A program made the translations under genes and the position numbers. The notes beneath the pieces are model-generated. The model searched no databases. It saw only the letters and a list, made by a program, of their open reading frames with translations, and was not told where the DNA came from. A DNA stretch of 64,000 nucleotides. Origin: Muribaculaceae bacterium. GTDB lineage: Bacteria; Bacteroidota; Bacteroidia; Bacteroidales; Muribaculaceae. Location: NCBI GenBank assembly GCA_022509085.1, contig JAFLTW010000001.1, positions 248,001-312,000 of the forward strand, in the 5' to 3' direction. Of the stretch, positions 16,360 to 25,819 are shown one piece after another. Every line of letters starts with the position of its first letter. Position 1 is the stretch's first letter.

Positions 16360-17823
16360 ATGGGCAAGGTGCATCTGGGATATTTCAGCATCAGGAAGCA
16401 GCGTTGGGTCTGCGTCCTGACCGACTGGTTCACAACCTTCCTGGCCTTCCTCTGCTTCAATATATTCCGTTTCTATTACATGGGCCTTGGAGACGAGTTC
16501 TCAGAACTTGCTACTTACCTGCTCAACTTCAAGCTCATATTCGAACAGTTTGCGGTGCCCACCGTACTTCTGGGGGTATATTGGTTGTCAGGCTATTACA
16601 ACCGGCCCTTCGAGCGTTCACGCCTTCAGGAACTTCTTATCACGATCTATTCCCAGCTTTTCAACAGCGTAGCCATCTACCTGGTTGCTCTGAGCAACGA
16701 TCCCATGTACCTACGTTCGGAAAACTGGATGCTTATCATCATCCTCTTTCTGCTTCTCTTTGCCTTCACGTATCTCGGGCGTCTGCTTGTAACTGACAAC
16801 ATGATAAAGCGAGTGGAGCGAATGGGGGTGCGCCCGCGTACGGTGATTATCGGTGTCTCAGACGAGGCTGTTCAGATTGCCTCAAAACTAAAAGCCAACA
16901 AGAGCAAGCTCAAAGGGACAGTCAGTGCGTTTCTACCTTTCGGCAGGGAAAAAGAAAATGAAAGGCTTAAGGAGGACTTCTCCGGCGTACCCATCCTCGA
17001 TAATATCGAGGAACTGAAAAATATGTGTCGCCGTAAGGAGGTAGACCAGGTTATTATCGTGCCCACCCCCGGAAGGTCGCCGGCCAAAAAGACCCTTTAT
17101 TTTCTTTACAACCTCTACCCCTACGACATATCTATCAAAATCAACCCCGATATTTTCTCCATCATCACCCCCTCCATCAGGCTTGAAGACATTCTCGGCG
17201 AACCCTTCATCGACCTTGCCTCGCCGCAGATAAGCGAGTTTTCCAAAAATGTGAAAAGGGCGATAGACGTTGTGGTGTCGGCTACAGGCCTGCTGGTTTT
17301 GTCTCCGCTTCTCGTCGTGGTGGGAGTGGCCGTAAAGATGTCGGGACCCGGAAAGATTCTTTACTCGCAGGAAAGGGTTGGCATTCACCGAAAGCCCTTT
17401 AAGATCTATAAATTCCGAAGCATGACACCGGATGCAGAGAAGGAAGGAGTTCCGATGCTCTCGCGCGATGACGACACACGCATCACCGGCATAGGGAAAT
17501 GGATGAGGAAATACCGTATTGACGAACTGCCTCAGTTTTGGAATGTGCTCAAGGGAGAGATGTCGCTTGTAGGGCCCCGCCCCGAACGAGAGTATTTCAT
17601 CGACCGCATAGTCAGGAAGGCTCCGTGGTACACGCTTGTGTTGCAGGTGCGTCCCGGCATCACATCCTGGGGAATGGTAAAATACGGTTATGCCTCCGAC
17701 GTAGACCAGATGATAGAACGAAACCGCTATGACCTAATCTATCTCAACAACATGTCGGTGGCCGTAGATTTCAAGATATTGATTCATACTATTAAGACCG
17801 TTGGGTCGGGCGAAGGAAAATAA
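16360..17823 (+). CDS. polyprenyl glycosylphosphotransferase (exopolysaccharide/undecaprenyl-phosphate sugar transferase)
   Basis: A 487-residue membrane enzyme. Four membrane segments lie in residues 20-145, then a nucleotide-binding-like domain (RTVIIGVSDEAVQIASKLK), a fifth hydrophobic segment (AIDVVVSATGLLVLSPLLVV) and the bacterial sugar transferase domain with YKFRSMTPDAEKEGVP, YRIDELPQFWNVLKGEMSLV and GPRPE. Such enzymes move a sugar-1-phosphate onto undecaprenyl phosphate to start capsule or exopolysaccharide repeat units. The open frame extends 34 codons upstream inside tsaC; the ATG at 16360 fits the family. There are no glycosyltransferase genes nearby, so it may be a housekeeping or orphan initiator. 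Confidence 0.88.
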   Translation: MGKVHLGYFSIRKQRWVCVLTDWFTTFLAFLCFNIFRFYYMGLGDEFSELATYLLNFKLIFEQFAVPTVLLGVYWLSGYYNRPFERSRLQELLITIYSQLFNSVAIYLVALSNDPMYLRSENWMLIIILFLLLFAFTYLGRLLVTDNMIKRVERMGVRPRTVIIGVSDEAVQIASKLKANKSKLKGTVSAFLPFGREKENERLKEDFSGVPILDNIEELKNMCRRKEVDQVIIVPTPGRSPAKKTLYFLYNLYPYDISIKINPDIFSIITPSIRLEDILGEPFIDLASPQISEFSKNVKRAIDVVVSATGLLVLSPLLVVVGVAVKMSGPGKILYSQERVGIHRKPFKIYKFRSMTPDAEKEGVPMLSRDDDTRITGIGKWMRKYRIDELPQFWNVLKGEMSLVGPRPEREYFIDRIVRKAPWYTLVLQVRPGITSWGMVKYGYASDVDQMIERNRYDLIYLNNMSVAVDFKILIHTIKTVGSGEGK

Positions 17824-17826
17824 GAG

Positions 17827-19626
17827 ATGGCTTATAGCGAGACCCACAACCGGTTTACGGAGGCATGGATGAGACTTGTGGAATGGCGTGAACGTCACCT
17901 CAAGGAAAATCAGTTCATAGTCATCCTCTCGCTGCTGGTAGGTGTAATTTGCGGTTTTGCTGCCCAGTTGCTGAAGTTTCTCATTCATCTCATAAGTTCG
18001 CTCCTGACATCACACCTGAGCGTCACTGACGCCAACTACATCTATCTTCTTTACCCGGCCGTAGGTATCCTTGCCTGCTATCTCTTCGTAAAATACATTG
18101 TCAAGGCCAACATCTCCCATGGAGTAACACGTGTGCTCTATGCTATCAGCCAGCGCAAATCGCGCCTTAAGAAGAAGTTTATGTGGGCCTCGATGATATC
18201 CTCCTCCATAACTATAGGATTCGGAGGTTCGGTCGGTGCTGAGGGTCCCATCGTCTTCACCGGAGCGGCCATAGGATCCAATATCGGTCAGGCGTTCCGT
18301 CTCTCACCCAAGGTCCTTATGATTTTGGTGGGATGCGGTGCCGCTGCAGGCATAGCGGGCATATTCCGCGCCCCAATCGCCGGAATGCTTTTCACGCTCG
18401 AGGTGTTGATGATCGACCTCACAGCTGTGACGGTGATGCCGCTGCTCATCGCTTCCATATCCGGCTCGGTGGTGGCCTACGTTCTCGAGGGATATAACGC
18501 GGAATTCTTCTTCTCGATGAGCGAACCCTTTATGACGAGCAAGATCCCTTACACAATAATCCTTGGCATCGTTTGCGGACTTGTGTCTCTCTACTTCACC
18601 AAGATGATGTTTTTCACCGAGGGAGTCTTTTCGCGTATCACCAAACCATACTATAAGATAATCTTCGGCAGTCTGGTGGTGATGGGTCTCATCTTCGTTT
18701 TCCCCCCGCTTTATGGTGAGGGTTATGAGGCCATCAACAATCTTCTGGAGGGAGAGACATCGAGAATCGTAGACGGTACATTCTTCTATCTTGACCGCCA
18801 CTCCATCTGGTTTATAGCCATCTATATAGCCATGATTATTCTGACCAAAGTGTTTGCCACGGCCTCTACCAACGGTGCCGGGGGTGTGGGCGGCACATTC
18901 GCTCCATCACTTTTTGTGGGTGCGATGACAGGATTTCTTTTTGCCTATGTGCTCAACAATCTTGACCTTGGGTTCCAGCTCTCGCAGAAGAATTTTGCGC
19001 TGATGGGTATGGCCGGAGTAATGTCGGGTGTGATGCATGCTCCGCTGATGGCAATCTTCCTCACGGCAGAAATGACCGGCGGTTATGAGTTATTCCTGCC
19101 CCTCCTCATAGTCTCGGCTCTCTCCTACATGACGATAAAGGCCTTCGTGCCATACAGCATCTACTCCCTCCGGTTGGCAAAGACCGGCGAGCTCATGACG
19201 CATGCTAAAGACAAGACTGTGTTGACCTTGCTCAACATTTCGTCGCTCGTGGAGAAAGACTTCAAGGAGGTGCATCCGTGGATGACACTCCGGGAGATGG
19301 TGGATGTGATCTCCACCTCCAACCGCAACCTTTTCCCCGTCACCTCGGAAGAGGGAGACCTGATAGGAATCGTATTGCTCGACGACATACGCAACATCAT
19401 GTTCCGTACCGATCTTTACGACAAGATGACAGTAAGCAGGTTTATGGCAATGCCGCCTGCCCGAATACAGCTCCATGACTCCATGGAAAATGTGATGAAA
19501 ACATTTGATAAGACAAACGCCTGGAACCTTCCGGTGGTGGACGAAGAGAGATACGTAGGCTTCGTGTCGAAGTCTAAGATATTCAACTCCTACCGCGAGG
19601 TGCTCCGTAATTATTCCGACGATTGA
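17827..19626 (+). CDS. ClC family chloride channel/antiporter with CBS domains
   Basis: A 599-residue protein with a ClC membrane domain (residues 30-450) and a C-terminal pair of CBS domains (about 475-595). The anion-path motifs are present: FGGSVGAEGPIVF with the gating glutamate E139, GIFRAPIAGMLFTLEV, and GAGGVGGTFAPSLFVGA. It should carry chloride across the inner membrane, as a channel or a Cl-/H+ exchanger, with nucleotide sensing through the CBS pair. It begins 3 bases after the sugar transferase stop, and its TGA overlaps the fmt ATG. Confidence 0.93.
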   Translation: MAYSETHNRFTEAWMRLVEWRERHLKENQFIVILSLLVGVICGFAAQLLKFLIHLISSLLTSHLSVTDANYIYLLYPAVGILACYLFVKYIVKANISHGVTRVLYAISQRKSRLKKKFMWASMISSSITIGFGGSVGAEGPIVFTGAAIGSNIGQAFRLSPKVLMILVGCGAAAGIAGIFRAPIAGMLFTLEVLMIDLTAVTVMPLLIASISGSVVAYVLEGYNAEFFFSMSEPFMTSKIPYTIILGIVCGLVSLYFTKMMFFTEGVFSRITKPYYKIIFGSLVVMGLIFVFPPLYGEGYEAINNLLEGETSRIVDGTFFYLDRHSIWFIAIYIAMIILTKVFATASTNGAGGVGGTFAPSLFVGAMTGFLFAYVLNNLDLGFQLSQKNFALMGMAGVMSGVMHAPLMAIFLTAEMTGGYELFLPLLIVSALSYMTIKAFVPYSIYSLRLAKTGELMTHAKDKTVLTLLNISSLVEKDFKEVHPWMTLREMVDVISTSNRNLFPVTSEEGDLIGIVLLDDIRNIMFRTDLYDKMTVSRFMAMPPARIQLHDSMENVMKTFDKTNAWNLPVVDEERYVGFVSKSKIFNSYREVLRNYSDD

Positions 19627-20558
19627 TGAAGATAGTATTTTTTGGTACTCCCGAATTTGCAGTGGCCAGTCTCAGGGCCATAATCGGAGCCGGCTACGAT
19701 GTATGCGCCGTGGTGACTGCACCCGACCGCACAGGCGGCCGCGGCAACAAGCTGATAGAGAGCGACGTGAAAAAATATGCCGTAGAAAAAGGCATACCGG
19801 TGTTGCAACCCGAGAAACTCCGTGACCCGCAGTTTATAGACACGCTTCGCTCCCTTGAGGCCGATCTCTTTGTGGTGATAGCCTTCAGGATGCTGCCGGA
19901 GATGGTGTGGAGTCTTCCCCGGCTCGGCACCTTCAATCTCCATGCCTCACTCCTGCCCCAGCTAAGGGGCGCGGCGCCCATCAACCACGCCATAATTTCC
20001 GGTTTTAAAAGCACTGGAGTCACCACATTCCTAATCAACGCCGAAATAGACAAAGGGGAGATTTTGCTCTCGGAGTCAACATCGATAAGCGATGAAGACG
20101 ATGCCGGCATGCTCCACGACCGTTTGATGGGAATTGGCGCCGGCCTTGTCTTAAAGACCATCAAGGGTCTGGAAGACGGCACATTGGTGCCCACACCGCA
20201 GCCACAGGCCGACGTGTTCACGCCGGCACCTAAAATATTCAAGACAGACTGCAAGATCAACTTCACCCAACCGGCGAAGATAATCTCTCGACAGATTCGC
20301 GGACTCTCCCCCTATCCCGGAGCATGGTGTACCCTCCGCCTTGCCGACGACAAAGAGATTGAGGTGAAAGTATTGAAGGCCAGAGCAGAGTATATCTCAT
20401 TAGGGTTGGAGCCGGGAACGTGTGTGATAAAAAACAAGACTTTCCTCGTGGCCACCGGTGACGGAGCCATTGAGATTCAACAGCTTCAGCCCGCAGGGAA
20501 AAAACCTATGGATGCAAAGGCGTTCATGGCCGGCTACCATCCCCATCAATTCATCTGA
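19626..20558 (+). CDS. fmt: methionyl-tRNA formyltransferase
   Basis: A 310-residue enzyme that formylates initiator Met-tRNA using 10-formyl-THF. MKIVFFGTPEFAVASLRAI is the formyl-THF-binding Rossmann start, and the catalytic loop is FNLHASLLPQLRGAAPINHA with N, H and the later ID. The C-terminal OB-fold domain follows from about residue 205. The ATG at 19626 shares a base with the ClC stop (TGATG); a TTG just before it is less likely. menD starts 3 bases past its stop. Confidence 0.95.
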   Translation: MKIVFFGTPEFAVASLRAIIGAGYDVCAVVTAPDRTGGRGNKLIESDVKKYAVEKGIPVLQPEKLRDPQFIDTLRSLEADLFVVIAFRMLPEMVWSLPRLGTFNLHASLLPQLRGAAPINHAIISGFKSTGVTTFLINAEIDKGEILLSESTSISDEDDAGMLHDRLMGIGAGLVLKTIKGLEDGTLVPTPQPQADVFTPAPKIFKTDCKINFTQPAKIISRQIRGLSPYPGAWCTLRLADDKEIEVKVLKARAEYISLGLEPGTCVIKNKTFLVATGDGAIEIQQLQPAGKKPMDAKAFMAGYHPHQFI

Positions 20559-20560
20559 TT

Positions 20561-22234
20561 ATGCCCTCAGAAATCCTTCACGACATCTTCAGTCTGCTGG
20601 AACAGTATGGAGTAAACTTCGTGGTGTGCTCCCCCGGTTCGCGCAATGCGGCGCTTCTCCTTGAGGCCGAGCGCAACGAGACGCTGAGAAAGTTGGTGGT
20701 GACCGATGAAAGGGCTGCTGCCTTTGTGGCGCTCGGCATTGCAACGGTGCAGCGAAAACCGGTAGCCCTCGTGTGCACCTCCGGTTCGGCTCTGCTCAAC
20801 TATGCTCCAGCCGTTGCCGAAGCTTACTACCAGGGCGTGCCGCTGGTGGTGGTCTCGGCCGACAGACCTCTTGAATGGATTGATCAGGACGATTCACAGA
20901 CCATCCGGCAGCACTCCGCCATTTCCAATATTGTGAAACGGAGTTATGATATCGATGGCGAACGGGAGGAGGAGACTTATCTATGGTATGCCAACCGTCT
21001 TCTCAACGAAGGCTTGGCCATTGCCCTCAAGCCCAAGGAGGGTCCGGTGCATTTCAACATTCACCTCAGCGGCGATGTGAGTGAGTCACGGCATATTGAA
21101 AAGGACGTTAGAAAAGTAGACACCGTCTATCCTCCCCAGCGCCTTGACAACGCCTTTATAAAGGATCTGGCAGAAGAGGCATCTTCAAAAAAGATAATGG
21201 TTGTAGCCGGGTTTATGCCACCTGACAACAGACTCCAGAAGGCGATGTCCCGACTGGAGCGGCTGCCCAACGTGTGTGTGATGGCAGAAACACTTTCCAA
21301 CCTTCATCTCAACCCGGAGGCATACTGCATCGACCCCGCTCTCTTTCCTCTACCAAAGGTGCAGGAGGGGAAATATATGCCCGAGATTATCATATCGTTC
21401 GGAGGAGCCCTGGTTTCCAGGAAATTGAAGGAGTTCCTCAGGAGATGCCGCCCCGGGCGAAATCTGTATGTGGGTTATTCCGACGGGTTGGTGGATTGCT
21501 TCCAATCCATGACCGACCGGCTGGAATGTGAGGTTGCTCCCTTTATCCAGACATTCTCCAAACTTCTTGAGAAGAAGATTGAGAAAGAAGAGGGCCGTGC
21601 CCCCGGATTCAGGGAAACATGGCATAAGCTAAGGGAGCGGCATGCAATAGATTTCAAAAGCCTGAAATGGAGTGATCTCCAGGCTTTGCATATCCTTTTT
21701 AACGCATTGCCCGCCGAGACGAATCTCTTCTTATCCAACGGCACCTCCGTTAGATACAATCAGATCATCCCCTATCCCCTCACACATTGCGTATGGGCCA
21801 ATCGCGGTGTGTCGGGCATCGAGGGATCCACCTCCACAGCCGTGGGCGGTGCGCTTGTCTACGACAAACTCACCTGCCTTGTAAGCGGCGACATGTCGTT
21901 TGGATACGATCTTGGGGGCCTCGCCTGCAGACTCGCTCCCGCCACGATGAGAATTGTGGTGGTTGACAATGGCGGTGGAGATATTTTCCGGTTTATCAAC
22001 GCCACAAAGTCGTTATCGATAAGAGAGAAGTATCTATCGGCCGACGGGGAGGTGCCCGCGCAGTCGCTCGCCGAAACTTTCGGCTGGTCTTATTTCTACG
22101 CCGACTCCGCGCAGACTCTCCGCGACCAGCTTGAGGAGTTTTTCGAGATAGACTTCATGCCTAAGCTCCTCCACATCTGCACTCGCGGGAGAGCCAATGC
22201 ACGCATTCTCACCAAATCATTGACAAAAAAATAA
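20561..22234 (+). CDS. menD: 2-succinyl-5-enolpyruvyl-6-hydroxy-3-cyclohexene-1-carboxylate synthase
   Basis: A 557-residue ThDP-dependent enzyme of menaquinone synthesis that joins isochorismate and 2-oxoglutarate. It shows the MenD N-terminus (VNFVVCSPGSRNAALL), the catalytic glutamate segment (VVTDERAAAFVALG), and the ThDP/Mg motif GDMSFGYDLGG through VVVDNGGGDIF. Length is normal. It heads the menD-B-C-E cluster, three bases behind fmt; menF, which usually precedes it in Bacteroides, is not present. Confidence 0.95.
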   Translation: MPSEILHDIFSLLEQYGVNFVVCSPGSRNAALLLEAERNETLRKLVVTDERAAAFVALGIATVQRKPVALVCTSGSALLNYAPAVAEAYYQGVPLVVVSADRPLEWIDQDDSQTIRQHSAISNIVKRSYDIDGEREEETYLWYANRLLNEGLAIALKPKEGPVHFNIHLSGDVSESRHIEKDVRKVDTVYPPQRLDNAFIKDLAEEASSKKIMVVAGFMPPDNRLQKAMSRLERLPNVCVMAETLSNLHLNPEAYCIDPALFPLPKVQEGKYMPEIIISFGGALVSRKLKEFLRRCRPGRNLYVGYSDGLVDCFQSMTDRLECEVAPFIQTFSKLLEKKIEKEEGRAPGFRETWHKLRERHAIDFKSLKWSDLQALHILFNALPAETNLFLSNGTSVRYNQIIPYPLTHCVWANRGVSGIEGSTSTAVGGALVYDKLTCLVSGDMSFGYDLGGLACRLAPATMRIVVVDNGGGDIFRFINATKSLSIREKYLSADGEVPAQSLAETFGWSYFYADSAQTLRDQLEEFFEIDFMPKLLHICTRGRANARILTKSLTKK

Positions 22235-22243
22235 AACAATCAT

Positions 22244-23056
22244 ATGAACTGGACCACAATTAAAAACTACGAAGACATACTCTTCGATTTTTGCGACGGA
22301 GTGGCAAAAATCACAATCAACCGTCCGCGCGTCTACAACGCGTTCAGACCTCAGACCAACCGCGAGATGCTGGAAGCTATGGCCATATGCCGTGAGCGTT
22401 CCGATATTCGGGTAATCGTGCTTACGGGAGCCGGCGACAAGGCTTTCTGCAGCGGTGGCGACCAGAACTATAAAGGCTCGGGAGGATATATCGATGCCGA
22501 CGGCACCCCGCGTCTCAACGTGTTGGACCTCCACAAGGCCATTCGCTCCATTCCCAAACCTGTGATTGCGATGGTAAACGGGTATGCCATCGGCGGAGGT
22601 AACGTTCTGCAGGTGATCTGTGACCTCTCGATAGCATCAGAAAACGCCCGGTTTGGCCAGACGGGTCCGAAGGTTGGCAGTTTCGATGCAGGGTTCGGTT
22701 CATCTTACCTGGCACGCTGCGTGGGCCAGAAGAAAGCCCGTGAGATATGGTATCTGTGCCGCCAGTATACAGCTGCCGAAGCGCTCGAGATGGGAATGAT
22801 TAACGCCGTAGTGCCGTTTGAAAAACTGGAGGAGACAGTTATGGAATGGAGTCGCACCATAATGAAGCGTTCACCTTTCGCCATCCGGATGATAAAGAGG
22901 GCACTGAATGCCGAGCTCGACGGACAGAGCGGTCTGATGGAATTTGCCGGCGACGCTACCCTGATGTATTATCTGATGGATGAGGCTCAGGAAGGCAAGA
23001 ATGCGTTTCTTGAAAAACGCGACCCCGATTTCGACCAATTCCCGATGTTCCCGTAG
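22244..23056 (+). CDS. menB: 1,4-dihydroxy-2-naphthoyl-CoA synthase
   Basis: A 270-residue crotonase-family enzyme. [17 protein letters not shown] and [20 protein letters not shown] give the oxyanion hole glycines and the MenB-specific [24 protein letters not shown] and the C-terminal [13 protein letters not shown] tail are typical of MenB rather than of other crotonases. It closes the naphthoquinone ring of O-succinylbenzoyl-CoA. It lies 9 bases after menD and 9 before menC. Confidence 0.96.
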   Translation: MNWTTIKNYEDILFDFCDGVAKITINRPRVYNAFRPQTNREMLEAMAICRERSDIRVIVLTGAGDKAFCSGGDQNYKGSGGYIDADGTPRLNVLDLHKAIRSIPKPVIAMVNGYAIGGGNVLQVICDLSIASENARFGQTGPKVGSFDAGFGSSYLARCVGQKKAREIWYLCRQYTAAEALEMGMINAVVPFEKLEETVMEWSRTIMKRSPFAIRMIKRALNAELDGQSGLMEFAGDATLMYYLMDEAQEGKNAFLEKRDPDFDQFPMFP

Positions 23057-23065
23057 TATTTCCCT

Positions 23066-24139
23066 GTGAGTTCAGAGAGAATAAGATTTGCCTATGCTCC
23101 CTACAGGCTGGTGTTCAAACAACCGGCCGGGACGTCTCGTGGTGTTCTGCATGAGAAGGCAACATACTTTGTCCGCATCAGTGAGGCCGACAATCCTGCT
23201 CATGCAGGATATGGGGAAGTGCCTTTTTTTGAGGGTCTTTCATCAGAAAGCGAGACGGAGCTCATAGCGTGCCTTCAAAGGCTCCTTTCTTGCACCACTC
23301 TCGAAGAATTGCAGTACCCAGGCAATACAGTTTCTTCCCTGACCTTCGGCCTGGAGCAGGCACTGGCGCAATATCAAAGGCCGGACAGCCTAATCTTCCC
23401 TTCCTCTTTCACTGAAGGGATGAGGCAAATCCGGATTAATGGCTTGATCTGGATGGGAAACCGTGAGGAAATGCGGCAGAGAATAATTGAAAAGCTTGCC
23501 GCGGGCTTCCACTGCATCAAAGTGAAGATTGGAGCCATCGACTGGCAATCTGAACTAAGCCTTCTGAATCTCCTGCGGTGCGAAGGTGGTGAAGGCCTGA
23601 CCATCCGGGTAGATGCCAACGGAGGGTTCGATGAGAGCAACTGCATGTCGAGGCTTGAAGACCTGGCTGCCCTCGGCGTGCATTCTATCGAACAGCCGGT
23701 CAGAGCCGGTCAAACGCGGTTGATGGCTGAGATTTGTCGGGAGTCACCCGTGCCTGTGGCACTCGATGAGGAACTCATCGGCATTCTCCCGGGCGAGAGG
23801 CGCGCAGAACTGCTTTCTGCTATCAAACCTCAATATATCATATTGAAACCCGCCCTTTGTTACGGTTTTTCAGGAGCTCTCGATTGGATTGCCCGGGCCG
23901 GTCAGCTCGGCATCGGCTATTGGATCACCTCAGCCTTGGAGTCGTCAGTAGGTCTTACGGCCATAGCGGAGTTTACCGGGACACTCGGCCTTGAAGGACC
24001 ACAGGGTTTAGGAACCGGAAGTCTTTATACCAACAATTTTGCCTCTCCGCTGTCGCTTGATGGAGAATGTTTGACATACAGCGGACCGGCCGACATATAT
24101 TATAATGACCTGAAGAAACTGCCATGGATAGAAAGATGA
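23066..24139 (+). CDS. menC: o-succinylbenzoate synthase
   Basis: A 357-residue enolase-superfamily enzyme starting at GTG. The acid/base lysines are in CIKVKIG, the metal ligands in VDANGG, HSIEQPV and ALDEEL, and the second catalytic lysine in ILKPALC. It dehydrates SHCHC to o-succinylbenzoate. The start is set by the spacing after menB (9 bases) and by the family's N-terminus (RIRFAYAPYRLVFKQP). Its end overlaps menE by 16 bases. Confidence 0.92.
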   Translation: MSSERIRFAYAPYRLVFKQPAGTSRGVLHEKATYFVRISEADNPAHAGYGEVPFFEGLSSESETELIACLQRLLSCTTLEELQYPGNTVSSLTFGLEQALAQYQRPDSLIFPSSFTEGMRQIRINGLIWMGNREEMRQRIIEKLAAGFHCIKVKIGAIDWQSELSLLNLLRCEGGEGLTIRVDANGGFDESNCMSRLEDLAALGVHSIEQPVRAGQTRLMAEICRESPVPVALDEELIGILPGERRAELLSAIKPQYIILKPALCYGFSGALDWIARAGQLGIGYWITSALESSVGLTAIAEFTGTLGLEGPQGLGTGSLYTNNFASPLSLDGECLTYSGPADIYYNDLKKLPWIER

Positions 24140-25131
24140 CCCTTCAAGACCAGAATGCCTTTCTACAAACCTTCCTTACAGGATGGTATGCGGAGGGAGG
24201 CATAACCGTACGCACCTCCGGATCCACCGGGACCCCAAAAGAGATATTCTTGAAAAAGGACCAGTTGGAAAGGAGTGCGCGCCGAACGGTAAAGTTTTTC
24301 CGTCTCAGCAAGAAAAGCCGTCTGCATAGTGCCGTGTCTTTTGAATTTATAGGAGGCAAGATGATGATAGCGCGAAGCCTGGTGTGCAACGGCAATCTTA
24401 CATTTGAGGTACCTTCGCTCACCCCCCGGTTGCCGGACGTCGAGGAGATCGACCTCGCATCGATGGTGCCGGCGCAGATGCCACATGTTCTTTCCCATCT
24501 TGAGGATTTTTCGAAGGTGAGAAACATCCTTATAGGAGGCAGTGCAGTCGACGACCGGTTGTGGGACAAGCTTGTGGCTTCCGGGCTCAATATCTGGGAG
24601 TCTTATGCCATGACGGAGACGGCCTCTCACGTGGCAATGCGCAGGGTCGCCGGACCCTCCGGCGCGCGCCCCCACTTCGTGGCTCTCTCGGGGGTCAAGA
24701 TCTTTCCGGGTCCCGACAACTGTATCTGCATAGAAGACGAAGACATCTTTGTGCAGACCAACGATATCGGTATTTTCTATCCTGACGGCAGTTTCGAAGT
24801 GAAAGGCCGTAAAGACGACGTTATAATCACGGGAGGCATCAAGGTGTTGCCACAGGATATAGAGACCATAATCCGACCCCATATATCCGACATTTTTCCC
24901 TCATTCTACATCACTTCGGTTCCTGATGAACTCTGGACATCGAGACTAATAATGAAGGGGGTAGTGGCAGAAGAGAAAAGAAATCTGGCACCCGACGAAA
25001 TAAAAGCCTCCGTCCGCGAGAGACTGGAGGCAATTCCTTCTGAGATTCTGCCGTCTAAGAAGAGACCCAAGGAAATCGTCATCATTGATGCGATTCCTCT
25101 CACTCCTTCCGGCAAACTTATCCGTATTTAG
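24124..25131 (+). CDS. menE: O-succinylbenzoate-CoA ligase, short form
   Basis: A 335-residue adenylate-forming enzyme, shorter than the ~450-residue enterobacterial MenE, with much of the usual N-terminal lobe missing. It retains RTSGSTGTPKEIFLKKD (P-loop), ESYAMTETASHVAMR, GRKDDVIITGGIKVLPQDIE and the C-terminal lysine in LTPSGKL. It activates o-succinylbenzoate with ATP and CoA. The menD-B-C-E context settles the identity. Its last 14 bases overlap the end of the convergent Crp/Fnr gene. Confidence 0.92.
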   Translation: MDRKMTLQDQNAFLQTFLTGWYAEGGITVRTSGSTGTPKEIFLKKDQLERSARRTVKFFRLSKKSRLHSAVSFEFIGGKMMIARSLVCNGNLTFEVPSLTPRLPDVEEIDLASMVPAQMPHVLSHLEDFSKVRNILIGGSAVDDRLWDKLVASGLNIWESYAMTETASHVAMRRVAGPSGARPHFVALSGVKIFPGPDNCICIEDEDIFVQTNDIGIFYPDGSFEVKGRKDDVIITGGIKVLPQDIETIIRPHISDIFPSFYITSVPDELWTSRLIMKGVVAEEKRNLAPDEIKASVRERLEAIPSEILPSKKRPKEIVIIDAIPLTPSGKLIRI

Positions 25132-25819
25132 AGATCTTCCTCAGCTGGGATTCGTTGATAATCTTTATGCGCCTGCCGTCAACGATGATCAGCTTTTCGT
25201 TGACAAACGTGCTGAGCGTCCTGATGGCATTGGCGGTGGTCATATTGGAAAGGTTGGCAAGGTCTTCGCGGCTCATGTAGATTTTGAGTGTGGCCTTATC
25301 GTCTTCCAGACCATAACTGTCGGCCAGCAGCAGGAGCGCTTCCGCCAGACGTCCGCGGATATGCTTCTGCGTAAGGTTTACAATCTTTGTGTCGGCACCC
25401 CCCAGGGTTTGGGAAAGATTGCGGATTATGAACATGGCCAATTCGATGTTGTTACGGATAAGTTCCTCCACAATCTTCATGCTTATCAAGCCCAGGGTCG
25501 AGGCCTCGAAGGCTGACGCGGTGGACATATAGGTTTCGCGGGCGAAATATGCACGGTAACCGAAATACTGCACCGGTCGATAGAGCCGTAGGATCTGAAC
25601 CCTGTCTCCGATACCGCTTTTATACTTCTTCACCTTCCCTTCAAGAAGGATCCAGAGATTTTCCGGCTCCTCCCCTTCGGCATAGATAATCTGGCCTTTC
25701 TTGTATTCCTGAAGCGACAGGTTTTCGGCCACAATCTTCCTCTGTTCGGGAAGAAGCACCCGCCAAAGATCGGATATCCCCTTATTGACGATATCCTCCA
25801 AAACACTTTTGGAAATCAT
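25118..25819 (-). CDS. Crp/Fnr family transcription regulator
   Basis: A 233-residue protein: an N-terminal cyclic-nucleotide-binding-like beta roll (about 20-130: QEYKKGQIIYAEGEEPENLW), a dimer helix (NIELAMFIIRNLSQTLGG) and a winged helix (about 150-225) with MSREDLANLSNMTTANAIRT as the HTH. There are no N-terminal cysteines, so it is not an iron-sulfur FNR. Its effector and targets are unknown. The ATG overlaps the lpxA stop by 4 bases, tying it to the lipid A operon; its end overlaps menE. Confidence 0.88.
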   Translation of the reverse strand: MISKSVLEDIVNKGISDLWRVLLPEQRKIVAENLSLQEYKKGQIIYAEGEEPENLWILLEGKVKKYKSGIGDRVQILRLYRPVQYFGYRAYFARETYMSTASAFEASTLGLISMKIVEELIRNNIELAMFIIRNLSQTLGGADTKIVNLTQKHIRGRLAEALLLLADSYGLEDDKATLKIYMSREDLANLSNMTTANAIRTLSTFVNEKLIIVDGRRIKIINESQLRKISKYG

